Notes: generated by a model from the letters alone, not told the origin. A DNA stretch of 50,416 bases from Anaerolinea sp. (GCA_020719725.1 DYPU01000009.1:1-50416); one strand, 5' to 3'; numbered from the stretch's first letter, positions 1 to 8,235 are shown. Translations and numbers: made by a program.

Positions 1-1314
1 CCCGCCGACGATCATGACTGGGGGTTGGGCGGGTAGGATGATGGGGTTGATGAGGAGTGAGACGATGGAGATGCGGCCAAAATGATAGGCGATGATGGGT
101 AGGGTGGTGAGTTGGGCCGCCAGGGTCATTAAAAAATAGTTTGAGAGTGGGCCGATCAGGCTTTCGACGGTGCTGGCGGGCAAAAGGCGGCGTAATTTGG
201 CGGCGGTGTAGTCTTGCAGGGGTTGGGCGTAGAGTACCAGTCCCAGGGTGGCGGCAAAGGAAAGTTGAAAGCCGACATCTTGTAAAACGAGTGGGTTGAT
301 GGCGGCCATGCTCACTGCCACAAAAGCCAGGGCGTTGAGGGCTACGTTGCGCCGTCCGAGTTGGGCGGCCAGGATGGAGAGGGTTCCCATAATGGCTGCC
401 CGGACGACGGAGGCTTCTGCGCCGACCAACAGTGTGTATCCAGCAATTCCAAGAATGGCGAGGGGCGGCCCTATGTTTTTGCCAAATAATTTACTGAAGA
501 AGCCGACGAATAGGACCGCGATGATGGCGATGTTGAAGCCGGAAATGGCGATGATGTGGGATGTGCCGGTGTTTTTGAAGGCTTGCTGAAGGGGTGGGGC
601 CAGGCCGTTGTCGTTGCCGAGCAGGATGCCGTTTAGCAGGGAGGCTTCGGGGTCGGGAAAGAGCAGGTAGATGCGGCTGGTGAGGCTGGCTTTGAGCTGG
701 TACATGAGCGCCATAAATGGGTTGCTCTCCCCGGCCAGGGGCAAGACTGTGATTTTGTTGGCGGAGAGGCTGCTATGAATGCCATACAGGGCCAGGTAGT
801 CCCGGTATGAGAAGGTTTCGCTTTCTGCGGGCGTGGTTAGCCAACCGCGCACGCGGATTAAATCGCCGTAGCGCAGGTCTTCGGCGCGGTGGGCGCGAAT
901 GAGTAGGTTGCCCTGAATGGGAAGATCGCCATCTCCAAAATCGATTGATTGGACTTTGACACGCAGGTTTTGGTAACTGTCGCGCACGTCGGGAGGGGCT
1001 GTCAGGCTGCCGGTGATCCAAATTTTTCCGGGATAGTCATTATAGTAGAGCAGGTTTTCCGGGCTGCTAATGGGTTGGGCGGCCTGATAGCGGGCTGCGC
1101 CAAGAAATAGGAAAAAGGGTAAAAGGGCGATGAGCCAGGCGCTTTTGGGGTTGACCCGTTGCAAGATCAGCCCGGCGGCCAGTCCCAGGGCCGCTAGTAT
1201 CAGCCATAAATTTACCGGCAGGACAATTTGTCCGCCGAGTAAAATTCCGCCTAAAAAGGCTAGGGCAACCCACAATAATTGCAGGTTGGCGAGGGTTTCG
1301 AGCTTAACCTTCAT
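1..1314 (-). CDS. comEC: ComEC/Rec2 DNA-uptake channel, N-terminal part (gene runs off the left edge)
   Basis: ComEC is the inner-membrane channel that carries single-stranded DNA into the cytoplasm during natural transformation. Reading the minus strand from ATG 1314 gives 438 uninterrupted codons up to the window edge. The N-terminus has hydrophobic segments, followed by an OB-like DUF4131 region (about residues 90-180) and then the start of the competence domain. The family's characteristic motif reads GTSHIIAISGFNIAII near residue 255, followed by several membrane helices. The C-terminal metallo-beta-lactamase part, if present, lies outside the window. The start codon lies inside the last codons of the upstream MFS gene (11-nt overlap), which suggests translational coupling. 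No other competence genes are visible, so actual competence cannot be judged. Confidence 0.9.
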   Translation of the reverse strand, partial: MKVKLETLANLQLLWVALAFLGGILLGGQIVLPVNLWLILAALGLAAGLILQRVNPKSAWLIALLPFFLFLGAARYQAAQPISSPENLLYYNDYPGKIWITGSLTAPPDVRDSYQNLRVKVQSIDFGDGDLPIQGNLLIRAHRAEDLRYGDLIRVRGWLTTPAESETFSYRDYLALYGIHSSLSANKITVLPLAGESNPFMALMYQLKASLTSRIYLLFPDPEASLLNGILLGNDNGLAPPLQQAFKNTGTSHIIAISGFNIAIIAVLFVGFFSKLFGKNIGPPLAILGIAGYTLLVGAEASVVRAAIMGTLSILAAQLGRRNVALNALAFVAVSMAAINPLVLQDVGFQLSFAATLGLVLYAQPLQDYTAAKLRRLLPASTVESLIGPLSNYFLMTLAAQLTTLPIIAYHFGRISIVSLLINPIILPAQPPVMIVGG

Positions 1315-2506
1315 GCAGGTTGGATTTTAGGAAGAGTAGGATGGCTAACACGGATAGGATTGCTCCAAACAGGAAGGGGGCGCTGGCTCCAAATCCGGGC
1401 CAGTTGCCCACTCCTTGCCAGAGCAGCCCAGCCACGAGTGAGGCTGGAAAGGCGGAGAGAGCCAGCGCAGCGTGATACAGGCCATAGGCCCGTCCGCGCA
1501 ATTCGTCGGGGACTAGGTCGGCCACAAAGGCTTTGGCGGCCCCCTCGGTTAGGGCGTAGTAGACGCCATACAGGCCGAATAAGGCCCAAACCTGGCCGCC
1601 GGTTTGGGAGAAGGAAAATCCCAAATAGACCAGCGCGTAAAAGCCCCAGCCTGTCAGAATTAGCTTGCGCCGCCCCAGCCGGTCGGAGAGTGCGCCGAGC
1701 GGCCCGGAGAGCAGGGTGTAGACGGCGTTAAAGGTTAGTAACATGCCCACAACTTGCAGCAGGTTTAATCCGCGTTCCTGGCCGCGCAGAATGATGAATG
1801 AATCGGAGGAGTTGCCCAGCGTGAATAGGATGGAGGCCAGCAAAAAGAGTTTGAAGCGTTTGTCGAACCCGGCCAGGCTAAAGACCGGCAGGGTGGCTTT
1901 TTGGGCAACTTGTACTTCGCGGGCAAATAGGGCCAGCACCACTACCGCCAACAGGGCTGGGATGAAAGAAATCAGTACCAGGGTTTGAAAGGTGCTGCGG
2001 GTGAGTTCGGCGGCCCCTTGTTGGCTCAAGTAAATGACCAGTCCGGCAATCGCCAGGCCAGTGAAGGCTCCGGCGGTATCTCCGGCGCGGTGCAGGCCAA
2101 AAGCCAGGCCGCGCTGTTTTTCGTCGATGCTTCCGGCCAATAGGGCATCGCGCGGCGCGGTGCGAATCCCTTTGCCCATGCGGTCTACAAATCGCACGCC
2201 CAGCACCCAGCCCCACGCATTTGCAAAATAGAGAAAGGGCTTGGCCAGGGTAGAAAGACCATATCCGGCTACCGTCAGCCATTTACGCTTTCCCAGTTGA
2301 TCTGAAAGTGCGCCAGAATAGAGCTTCATCAGGCTGGCGGTGGATTCTGCAATGCCGTCGATCAGCCCAATCAGCGCAGTGCCAACGCCCAATACATTGC
2401 TTAAGAAGAGCGGCAGCAGGTTGGCGATCATTTCAGAAGAAATATCGGTCAGGAATGAAGTGGCGGTAAGTACCCAAACATTGCGGGGCAGACGAAGTTT
2501 TTGCAT
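1304..2506 (-). CDS. Major facilitator superfamily transporter
   Basis: A 400-residue, 12-helix MFS permease of the inner membrane. The loop between helices 2 and 3 carries the family pattern as SGALSDQLGKRKW, repeated in the second half as SGPLGALSDRLGRRK. The motif GKGIRTAPRDALLAGS after helix 4 is typical of a subgroup of uncharacterised bacterial MFS proteins, so the substrate is unknown. I chose ATG 2506 because AAAGGAA lies 5 nt upstream. A longer frame begins at 2581 but has no ribosome site and would start upstream of a plausible minus-strand -10 box (TAGAAT, 2570-2565). The 3' end overlaps comEC by 11 nt, so the two probably share a transcript, although a functional link to DNA uptake is not evident. 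Confidence 0.85.
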   Translation of the reverse strand: MQKLRLPRNVWVLTATSFLTDISSEMIANLLPLFLSNVLGVGTALIGLIDGIAESTASLMKLYSGALSDQLGKRKWLTVAGYGLSTLAKPFLYFANAWGWVLGVRFVDRMGKGIRTAPRDALLAGSIDEKQRGLAFGLHRAGDTAGAFTGLAIAGLVIYLSQQGAAELTRSTFQTLVLISFIPALLAVVVLALFAREVQVAQKATLPVFSLAGFDKRFKLFLLASILFTLGNSSDSFIILRGQERGLNLLQVVGMLLTFNAVYTLLSGPLGALSDRLGRRKLILTGWGFYALVYLGFSFSQTGGQVWALFGLYGVYYALTEGAAKAFVADLVPDELRGRAYGLYHAALALSAFPASLVAGLLWQGVGNWPGFGASAPFLFGAILSVLAILLFLKSNLHEG

Positions 2507-2618
2507 GGTTTCCTTTGGATTGAGCTTCCGCAGCTTTTTTAAGAGGAAGAAAATTTTGAAACTGATTCTACACCCAATCATGATATATTCTTTTTGAAAC
2601 TGGAAAGCGGAGTGCCAG

Positions 2619-3869
2619 ATGACCTCTTCTAAACTAATTCTTGTAACTGGCCCGATCGGCTATATTGGCGGAAGGCTGATTCCGCGCCTGCTCGAAGCCG
2701 GATTTCGGGTCCGGGTGCTGGCGCGCGATCCTTCGCGCCTGCAAGGCCGCCCCTGGTTACACCAGGTCGAAATCGTCCCCGGAGACGTGACTCGCCCCGA
2801 CAGCCTGGCCGCTGCCATGCGTGGCGTGAGCGCCGCCTACTATCTGATTCACAGCATGGCCGCTGGGCACGGTTATCACAACATAGACCTGGCCTCGGCC
2901 CGTAATTTTGCCGCCGCCGCCAAAATCGCCGCCGTGGAACATATCATCTATGTCGGCGGATTGGCCGATTCGCGCGCAAAACTGGCAATGCACCTGCATT
3001 CACGCATTGCCACCGGCCAGGCCCTACGCGAAGCCGGTCTCCCTGTCACCGAATTTCGAGCCGGAGTCATTGCCGGGCCGGGCAGCGTCTCATTTGAAAT
3101 GATTCGCTTCATAGCCGAGCAATTTCCGCTGATGCTTGGCCCCTCCTGGCTCAACCATCGCTCCCAACCCATCGCCACAACCGACATCATCGCCTATTTG
3201 CTGGCCGCGCTGGTCACACCGGCCTGCCGCGACCAAATCATCGAACTGGGCTGCGAAACCTCGCGCAGTTACATCGAAATCATGACAGAATATGCCCAAA
3301 TTCGCGGCCTAAAACGTCAGACCCTGCTTTTGCCTTTTATTCCCCCACTTTTCATGGCTTTTTTTATAGATAAATTGACCCTGGTCGAATTCTCTTACGC
3401 CTTACCGTTGGTGGAAGGACTCCAAAACGACAGCCTGGTGCTGGAGCCAACTGCCCGCAACCTGTTCCCATTCATCGAGCCATTAGACTACGCCGAAGCC
3501 GTGCGCCGCACCCTGGCCGATCTCGACCCTCGCCGTGTGGAACGCATCTGGTTGGATTGGGGACGGGCGCACGTCCGCTTGCGCCATGAAGGCTTTTTGG
3601 TGGACTATTGTGAAACCGCCGCGCAATCCCTGGAGGCGCTGCGCGCTGCCAAGCCACCGCTGGTAACTGGTTGGGAAACGGTGGAAGAAGCTCCGGGTAG
3701 TTTGCTTTTGCTGCAAGCGCGGGGCAACTTGCCGGGCAGTTTATGGCTGGAGCGCCGCGCCGCGCCCGTGGGCAAGACATCCACCACTCTTTTTTTTGCG
3801 CCCAAAGGTTTGCGCGGATTTTTGTATTCAGTTTTCTTGCGCTTCTGGTACAATACTTTTGTAACTTAG
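2619..3869 (+). CDS. NAD(P)-binding SDR-like protein with shortened DUF2867 C-terminus
   Basis: A 416-residue protein. The N-terminal Rossmann fold is of the atypical SDR (NmrA/YbjT-like) kind: the nucleotide loop is TGPIGYIGG near residues 10-18, where relatives usually have TGATGYIGG, followed by RVRVLARDPSRL and GDVTRPDSL. The C-terminal third resembles DUF2867 (LPGSLWLERRA, FAPKGLRGFLY). Compared with my memory of the family, roughly 40-50 residues in the middle of DUF2867 and the extreme C-terminus appear missing. This may be a compact variant or the product of a deletion. Reaction and substrate are unknown; such proteins are usually annotated as epimerase-like. GGAG lies about 8 nt before ATG 2619. 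The last codons overlap a putative promoter for the downstream cobalamin riboswitch. Confidence 0.8.
   Translation: MTSSKLILVTGPIGYIGGRLIPRLLEAGFRVRVLARDPSRLQGRPWLHQVEIVPGDVTRPDSLAAAMRGVSAAYYLIHSMAAGHGYHNIDLASARNFAAAAKIAAVEHIIYVGGLADSRAKLAMHLHSRIATGQALREAGLPVTEFRAGVIAGPGSVSFEMIRFIAEQFPLMLGPSWLNHRSQPIATTDIIAYLLAALVTPACRDQIIELGCETSRSYIEIMTEYAQIRGLKRQTLLLPFIPPLFMAFFIDKLTLVEFSYALPLVEGLQNDSLVLEPTARNLFPFIEPLDYAEAVRRTLADLDPRRVERIWLDWGRAHVRLRHEGFLVDYCETAAQSLEALRAAKPPLVTGWETVEEAPGSLLLLQARGNLPGSLWLERRAAPVGKTSTTLFFAPKGLRGFLYSVFLRFWYNTFVT
3827..3854 (+). promoter_or_regulatory. Putative promoter of the btuFCD transcript
   Basis: A good -10 box TACAAT (3849-3854) lies inside the 3' end of the upstream SDR gene, with a weak -35 (TTCAGT, 3827-3832) 16 nt upstream. 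Transcription would start near 3861, just ahead of the riboswitch. The -35 match is poor, so the assignment rests mainly on the -10 box and its position. Confidence 0.4.
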
Positions 3870-3916
3870 GTTCTAGCATTTCTGGTCAAACTTGGCTGGG
3901 GTGACTCGCCTAGAAC

Positions 3917-4148
3917 TAACGAGCCATAATTTAGAAGCAAATCGCTGCGGCGAAGCCGGTTAAAGTCCGGCGCTGTCGCGCAACTGTAAGTTCAGCAATG
4001 AACAAGCCAGGTCGCCCGCGCGGTTTGTCTCGCACCAGAATTTTCCGGTGCGCTTACCACTTCTCGCGAAAGGAGGTGGGAACGGCCAACCTTCTTTGGA
4101 TTTGCCCTCCCGACCTCCCCTGACCTTACCAGCAGGGGATTTTTATTT
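3917..4148 (+). promoter_or_regulatory. Cobalamin (B12) riboswitch with expression platform
   Basis: The aptamer core is recognisable from GAAGCCGG at 3952, through AAAGTCCGGCGCTG (3962-3975) and the B12-box-like CGCGCAACTGTAAG (3977-3990), to AAGCCAGGTCGCCCGC (4004-4019), in the order and spacing of cobalamin riboswitches. A peripheral hairpin follows (CGCACC 4031-4036 with GGTGCG 4047-4052). Further downstream GGAGGTGGG (4072-4080) can pair imperfectly with CCCGACCTCC (4109-4118), which overlaps the left arm of the terminator at 4117-4138 and so could act as antiterminator. Upstream, GTTCTAG (3870-3876) and CTAGAAC (3910-3916) could form an extra stem. The element precedes btuFCD. Known members turn the gene off when adenosylcobalamin binds, here presumably by premature termination. 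Outer boundaries are approximate. Confidence 0.9.
4117..4148 (+). terminator. Riboswitch intrinsic terminator
   Basis: CCCCTG (4117-4122) pairs with CAGGGG (4133-4138) across a 10-nt loop and is followed by ATTTTTATTT. It sits between the cobalamin aptamer and btuF, as expected for a transcription-attenuation platform. Confidence 0.8.
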
Positions 4149-4222
4149 CTGTATCACTCTGAAGTGACCTTTAAAACACAAAGTCTGGCAATCTCGTTAT
4201 CAGACTTTTAGGAGAATAAGCC

Positions 4223-5137
4223 ATGTTTCGCAAGTTTAGTTTTGTTTTGGTTGCCCTGGCGCTTTTACTGGCGGCCTGCGCCCCTGTTGCTGCGCCCGCC
4301 TCGCTTGGGCTGTCTTTAACTGATGGTTTGGGCCGCGTGGTTAGCCTGGCCGCCCCGGCTCAGAAAGTCGTTTCGATGGCGCCATCCAACACCGAGATTT
4401 TGTTTGCGGTGGGCGCTGGCGGCCAGACCATTGGCCGCGATATGTTTTCGGATTACCCGGCACAAGCAATGGCTTTGCCCGATATTGGCGGTTCGATGGG
4501 CGAATATAGCCTGGAAGCGATTACTGCCTTGGACCCCGACCTGGTGCTGGCGGCAGAGATTAATACCCCAGAGCAGGTGAAAGCGCTGGAAGACCTGGGG
4601 CTTACGGTTTTTTACCTGAAAAACCCAACCACGCTTGAAGAAATGTACACCAATCTGGAAATTGTGGCCCGGCTCACCGGCCACGAGAAGGAAGCCGCCG
4701 GGTTGGTGACAGCGCTTAAGGCGCGTGTCGCGGCGGTGGATGAAAAAATTGCTCCGTTTAGTATGCGGATGAGTGTTTTCTACGAGGTGGATGCCAGTGA
4801 CCCGGCTAAACCCTGGACGGCGGGCAAAGGCACGTTCATCACCTTACTCATTGATCGCGCCGGTGGCTGGAATATCGCCTCTGACCTGGATGCTTACCCA
4901 CAACTAAGTGTGGAGCAAATTGTGGCCGCCGACCCGCAGGTGATTCTGCTAGGAGACGCGGCCTGGGGCGTGACGGTTGAATCGGTTGCTCAGCGGCCCG
5001 GCTGGGAAACCCTGAGCGCCGTCAAAAATGGACAGGTTCTTCCGTTTGATGATAATCTGGTTAGCCGTCCTGGCCCGCGCCTGGTAGATGGCCTGGAAGC
5101 TCTGGCAAAATTGCTACATCCCACTTTGTTTAAATAA
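4223..5137 (+). CDS. btuF: Cobalamin ABC transporter substrate-binding lipoprotein
   Basis: A 304-residue solute-binding protein of the helical-backbone (cluster A-II, BtuF/FhuD) type. It starts with a lipoprotein signal: a basic N-terminus, a hydrophobic stretch and the lipobox LLAAC with Cys19, so it should be anchored outside the cytoplasmic membrane. The domain begins at about residue 37 with RVVSLAAPAQKVVSMAPSNT and contains DIGGSMGEYSLEAITALDPD, typical of the family. The B12 riboswitch immediately upstream and the permease and ATPase genes downstream make corrinoid the likely ligand. ATG 4223 is preceded by AGGAG with normal spacing. A 13-bp perfect hairpin follows the stop codon. Confidence 0.9.
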   Translation: MFRKFSFVLVALALLLAACAPVAAPASLGLSLTDGLGRVVSLAAPAQKVVSMAPSNTEILFAVGAGGQTIGRDMFSDYPAQAMALPDIGGSMGEYSLEAITALDPDLVLAAEINTPEQVKALEDLGLTVFYLKNPTTLEEMYTNLEIVARLTGHEKEAAGLVTALKARVAAVDEKIAPFSMRMSVFYEVDASDPAKPWTAGKGTFITLLIDRAGGWNIASDLDAYPQLSVEQIVAADPQVILLGDAAWGVTVESVAQRPGWETLSAVKNGQVLPFDDNLVSRPGPRLVDGLEALAKLLHPTLFK

Positions 5138-5144
5138 TATGAAT

Positions 5145-5174
5145 GGGTGGCTATTCGAGACCGAATAGCCACCC
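5145..5174 (+). repeat. Perfect hairpin between btuF and btuC
   Basis: GGGTGGCTATTCG (5145-5157) and CGAATAGCCACCC (5162-5174) form a 13-bp perfect stem with an AGAC tetraloop. No U-tract follows, so it is not a classic terminator. It may stabilise the btuF mRNA or reduce readthrough, giving more binding protein than permease. Confidence 0.75.
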
Positions 5175-5195
5175 GCAAACTCCGTACCCAATCTC

Positions 5196-6188
5196 ATGCG
5201 CCCCTATGCCCTAATCTTGTTGGCCCTGTTGGTGGCTTTGCTTCTGAGCATTGCCATTGGTTCAGTATTCATTCCGCCCGCCGACCTGTGGGCCGCCCTC
5301 ACGGGCCAGAGCGCGAGCGACACTGTCCACACTATTTTGTGGAGCATCCGTCTGCCGCGCACCGCTCTGATCGCGCTGGTTGGCGCGGCGCTGGCTGGCA
5401 GCGGCGCGGCCTATCAGGGTCTCTTTCGTAACCCGCTGGCCGATCCGTACTTAATCGGCGTGGCCTCCGGCGCGGGCCTGGGCGCAGTGCTGGCAATGTC
5501 TATTAAGTGGCCCTACAGCCTGGCCGGGTTAATGGCGGTCCCGTTGGCGGCCTTTTTCGCCGGGCTGCTGACGGTTTTCATCGTGTACCGCCTGGCGCGG
5601 GTGGGGGGTAGCCTGCCCACCACCAATTTGATTCTTTCTGGGGTGGCAATTTCATCGTTTGCCACTTCTTTAACATCGTTCCTTATGCTGCGTTCCAGCG
5701 GCGAATTGCGCCGGGCCCTGGGCTGGCTGCTGGGCGGCGTCAGCCTGGGGGGCTGGGATTCTGTGCTGGCCCTGCTGCCATTTCTCGCCATTGGACTAAC
5801 GACTCTAACCCTCAGCGGCCACGCCCTGAACCTGCTTCAATTTGGGGATGACCAGGCCGCCCAATTGGGACTCGATACCCGCCGCGCCAAATTCATCATT
5901 GTCATTGCGGCCTCGCTCGTCACCGCCGCCGCTGTCGCATTTGCGGGTATTATCGGTTTTATTGGCCTCATTGTCCCGCACATCGTCCGCATCTGGTGGG
6001 GCGCAGATTATCGTCGAGTTGTCCCACTCAGCATTTTAGGCGGAGCCAGCACCCTGCTCTTAATCGATACCCTGGCGCGCGTTGTCATTGCGCCGCAAGA
6101 ACTGCCGCTTGGCATTGTGACTGCTCTGGCCGGAGCACCCTTCTTTTTATGGGTGCTGCGCCGCGCCAAACTGGGAGGAATATGGTAA
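5196..6188 (+). CDS. btuC: Cobalamin ABC transporter permease (FecCD family)
   Basis: A 330-residue, roughly ten-helix permease of the BtuC/FecCD/FhuB family. It carries the family signatures RNPLADPYLIGVASGAGLG near residues 78-96 and GIIGFIGLIVPHIVR near 250-265. The latter is the conserved region that contacts the ATPase. It would form the membrane channel receiving corrinoid from the upstream lipoprotein. No clear Shine-Dalgarno sequence precedes ATG 5196; the 13-bp hairpin lies just upstream. The stop codon overlaps the start of the ATPase gene by 7 nt, a tight coupling typical of ABC operons. Confidence 0.9.
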   Translation: MRPYALILLALLVALLLSIAIGSVFIPPADLWAALTGQSASDTVHTILWSIRLPRTALIALVGAALAGSGAAYQGLFRNPLADPYLIGVASGAGLGAVLAMSIKWPYSLAGLMAVPLAAFFAGLLTVFIVYRLARVGGSLPTTNLILSGVAISSFATSLTSFLMLRSSGELRRALGWLLGGVSLGGWDSVLALLPFLAIGLTTLTLSGHALNLLQFGDDQAAQLGLDTRRAKFIIVIAASLVTAAAVAFAGIIGFIGLIVPHIVRIWWGADYRRVVPLSILGGASTLLLIDTLARVVIAPQELPLGIVTALAGAPFFLWVLRRAKLGGIW

Positions 6189-6949
6189 ATGTTGCGAACC
6201 TCTCGGTGCGTTATGGCCCGCGCCTGGCGCTCCAAAACATTAGCTTTATGATGGAAAAAGGGGAGATTTTGGTGCTGGTTGGGCCAAACGGCTCTGGTAA
6301 ATCGACTCTTATCCGGGCTTTGAGCGGAATCCTGCCCGCCGCATCTGGGGCCGTGCGCCTTTCTGGCCGTTTAATGAACAGTCTCAGCCCTACCGAACGC
6401 GCCCGTCAACTTGCGGTTGTCCCACAGAGTCCCCAGCTTCCTCCGGCATTTACCGCCCTCGAAACGGTACTTTTTGGCCGCACCCCCTACCTGAACTTTC
6501 TTGGGCAACTTTCCCCGCGCGATGAGCAAATTGCGCGCGATTCGCTGGCGCGGGTGGATGCTTTGGCCCTGGCCGAGCGCCGGGTTGGGGAGCTTTCTGG
6601 CGGCGAACAACAGCGCATTCTGTTGGCGCGCGCCCTGGCCCAGCAAACCCCCCTATTGCTTTTAGACGAGCCTACCAGCCACCTCGACATTCAGCATCAG
6701 ATGACGCTGATGGAGTTGACCCATGCCCTGGCCCGTGAATGTAACCTGACGGTGCTGATCGCCCTGCACGACCTCAACCTGGCTGCTCGTTATGCAGATC
6801 GAATTGCCCTGTTGGAAAGCGGCAAACTGAAAGCCATTGGCAAACCGGCAGAAATTCTCACCTCGCAAATCATCTCGCAAGTCTATGGCTGGCCGGTGCA
6901 GGTCATTCAGCATCCCTTTCACGATTCTCGGCTGGTATTGCCGCGCTAA
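6182..6949 (+). CDS. btuD: Cobalamin ABC transporter ATPase
   Basis: A 255-residue ABC ATPase energising the BtuC permease. Visible motifs in order are Walker A GPNGSGKST (about residues 36-44), Q-loop VVPQSPQ, signature LSGGEQQRILLARAL, Walker B LLLLDEPTSHLD and the switch histidine in ALHDLNLAARYADR. The frame is open further upstream, but ATG 6182 is chosen because GGGAGGA precedes it by 4 nt and the protein then starts at the usual ABC beta-strand. It overlaps btuC by 7 nt and is the last gene of the riboswitch-controlled operon. No convincing terminator with a U-tract follows; a GCCCC/GGGGC hairpin lies at 6994-7017. Confidence 0.92.
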   Translation: MVNVANLSVRYGPRLALQNISFMMEKGEILVLVGPNGSGKSTLIRALSGILPAASGAVRLSGRLMNSLSPTERARQLAVVPQSPQLPPAFTALETVLFGRTPYLNFLGQLSPRDEQIARDSLARVDALALAERRVGELSGGEQQRILLARALAQQTPLLLLDEPTSHLDIQHQMTLMELTHALARECNLTVLIALHDLNLAARYADRIALLESGKLKAIGKPAEILTSQIISQVYGWPVQVIQHPFHDSRLVLPR

Positions 6950-7237
6950 GCAACAGGAAACTACAGTAAAATCAGCCGAGTAATCGTTTTTTAGCCCCTG
7001 CACTTGTTCTTCGGGGCAGAAAAAGCCTGAATGCGATAGCGGTTTACCCAGAATTTCACGGATTTTTCTAAAAAAGTCGTAACCACTTAGCTATAAATCC
7101 CACCAGCTACTGTAATCGGCCCCGCCCATTGTTCATAGCCACAGGGCTTCAGTCCCCGGTAAAACAGGCGAAGAAGCGAACCGGCTGAATCGTTATAAAA
7201 AGCCATCCAAAATTAGGGCCTTTACGGTAAAAAAACT
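6950..7237. other. Intergenic stretch without a recognised gene
   Basis: I find no protein or RNA gene here. It contains a small hairpin (GCCCC 6994-6998 with GGGGC 7013-7017) preceded by six Ts and followed by AGAAAAAG, so it is not oriented as a terminator for btuD. The remainder has short GC-rich and AT-rich blocks with no motif I can assign to a known riboswitch. Confidence 0.5.
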
Positions 7238-7381
7238 ATGCAGTGGTTTCATCTGCTTAATTCGTCCTGGTTCTGGCTGAAAAACTTGTTTTACACAGTA
7301 CCTGGCGGGCTTGACGGTTGGTTTGTAGCACATTATGCGGCATTGCACCTGAAGATTTTCGACTTTAGAGAAAAAATATGA
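7238..7381 (+). CDS. Possible 47-residue small protein coupled to the EamA transporter gene
   Basis: An open frame of 47 codons runs from ATG 7238 to TGA 7379-7381, and its stop overlaps the ATG of the next gene in the classic ATGA arrangement. The product would be rich in aromatic residues (four Trp, several Phe and Tyr), starting MQWFHLLNSSWFWLKN, with no recognised domain. There is no good ribosome-binding site, and chance occurrence of such a frame is quite possible. The exact 4-nt overlap is the main argument for it, either as a real protein or as a translated leader that delivers ribosomes to the transporter start, which itself lacks an obvious Shine-Dalgarno sequence. Confidence 0.3.
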   Translation: MQWFHLLNSSWFWLKNLFYTVPGGLDGWFVAHYAALHLKIFDFREKI

Positions 7382-8235
7382 ATTTCATCTCTCTTCTTCC
7401 TGTTTTGTACGGACTTGGCGCAGCAATTGCCTGGGGGGCCGGTGATTTTGCGGGTGGCCTGGCAGCCCGGCGCAGCAACGCTTTGGCTGTAGTCTTTAAT
7501 GCCGAGTGGGTTGGCCTGGTTGGCGTGGTCATCATCGCAGTTACTTTAGGCGAACCCGCCATGACCACCAGCGCCTGGTTAATTGCCATGCTCGCCGGAA
7601 TCTTCGGCTCTTTTGGCCTGATTGTGCTCTACAAATCGATGGCAGATGGTCAAATGAGCATTGCCGCGCCGATTTCAGCCCTTTTGGCGGCCAGTTTGCC
7701 GGTGGCGGTGGGCAGTTTTAGCCAGGGGCTGCCCGGTCCGGCCACTCTTTTGGGTTTTTTCTTGGCGTTGGTGGCGGTCTGGTTTATTTCGGCGGGGGAG
7801 GGCGGCCAGCTTGGACTGAAAATTGAGGACTGGAAAGTCTTGCGCCTACCGTTTTTGTCGGGCATTGGCTTCGGTTTGTACTTCATCTTAATGCATCAGG
7901 CCGGGCAAGATTCTACTTTGTGGCCGCTGGCCGCTTCACGCAGTGGCGGCCTGGCTCTAATGTTAAGTTATGCTCTGTTTAAGCGGCCTTCTTTGCGGCT
8001 GGCGCGCCCGGTTTGGCCGATTGTGGCGGTTAATGCCACGCTGGATGTGAGCGCCAATGGCTTTTATGTTCTCGCCAGCCAGGTGGGGCGGTTGGATGTG
8101 GCCTCTGTGCTTGGGTCGCTTTATCCTGGGCTAACAGTCTTGCTGGCCTGGCTGATTTTGAAGGAACGCATTCACCTTTGGCAGTGGTTGGGAATTGGGC
8201 TGGCCCTGGCCGCCATTGGATTAATTGCGCTTTAA
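7378..8235 (+). CDS. EamA/DMT-family transporter
   Basis: A 285-residue integral membrane protein with about ten helices in two repeated EamA halves. The first starts GLGAAIAWGAGDFAGGLAAR and contains GLIVLYKSMADGQMSIAAPI. The second ends with the family pattern ASVLGSLYPGLTVLLAWLIL, then KERIHLWQWLGIGLALAAIG. Members of the drug/metabolite transporter superfamily export amino acids and other metabolites; nothing here fixes the substrate. It ends shortly before a strong bidirectional terminator shared with the convergent tRNA-Val gene. The ATG at 7378 overlaps the stop of a possible 47-codon ORF. Confidence 0.88.
   Translation: MNFISLLPVLYGLGAAIAWGAGDFAGGLAARRSNALAVVFNAEWVGLVGVVIIAVTLGEPAMTTSAWLIAMLAGIFGSFGLIVLYKSMADGQMSIAAPISALLAASLPVAVGSFSQGLPGPATLLGFFLALVAVWFISAGEGGQLGLKIEDWKVLRLPFLSGIGFGLYFILMHQAGQDSTLWPLAASRSGGLALMLSYALFKRPSLRLARPVWPIVAVNATLDVSANGFYVLASQVGRLDVASVLGSLYPGLTVLLAWLILKERIHLWQWLGIGLALAAIGLIAL

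Noticed and set aside
6950-7237. A second riboswitch or small RNA between btuD and the EamA gene
   Set aside because: Some short repeats and a hairpin are present, but nothing matches a motif I can name and no promoter with good boxes is visible.
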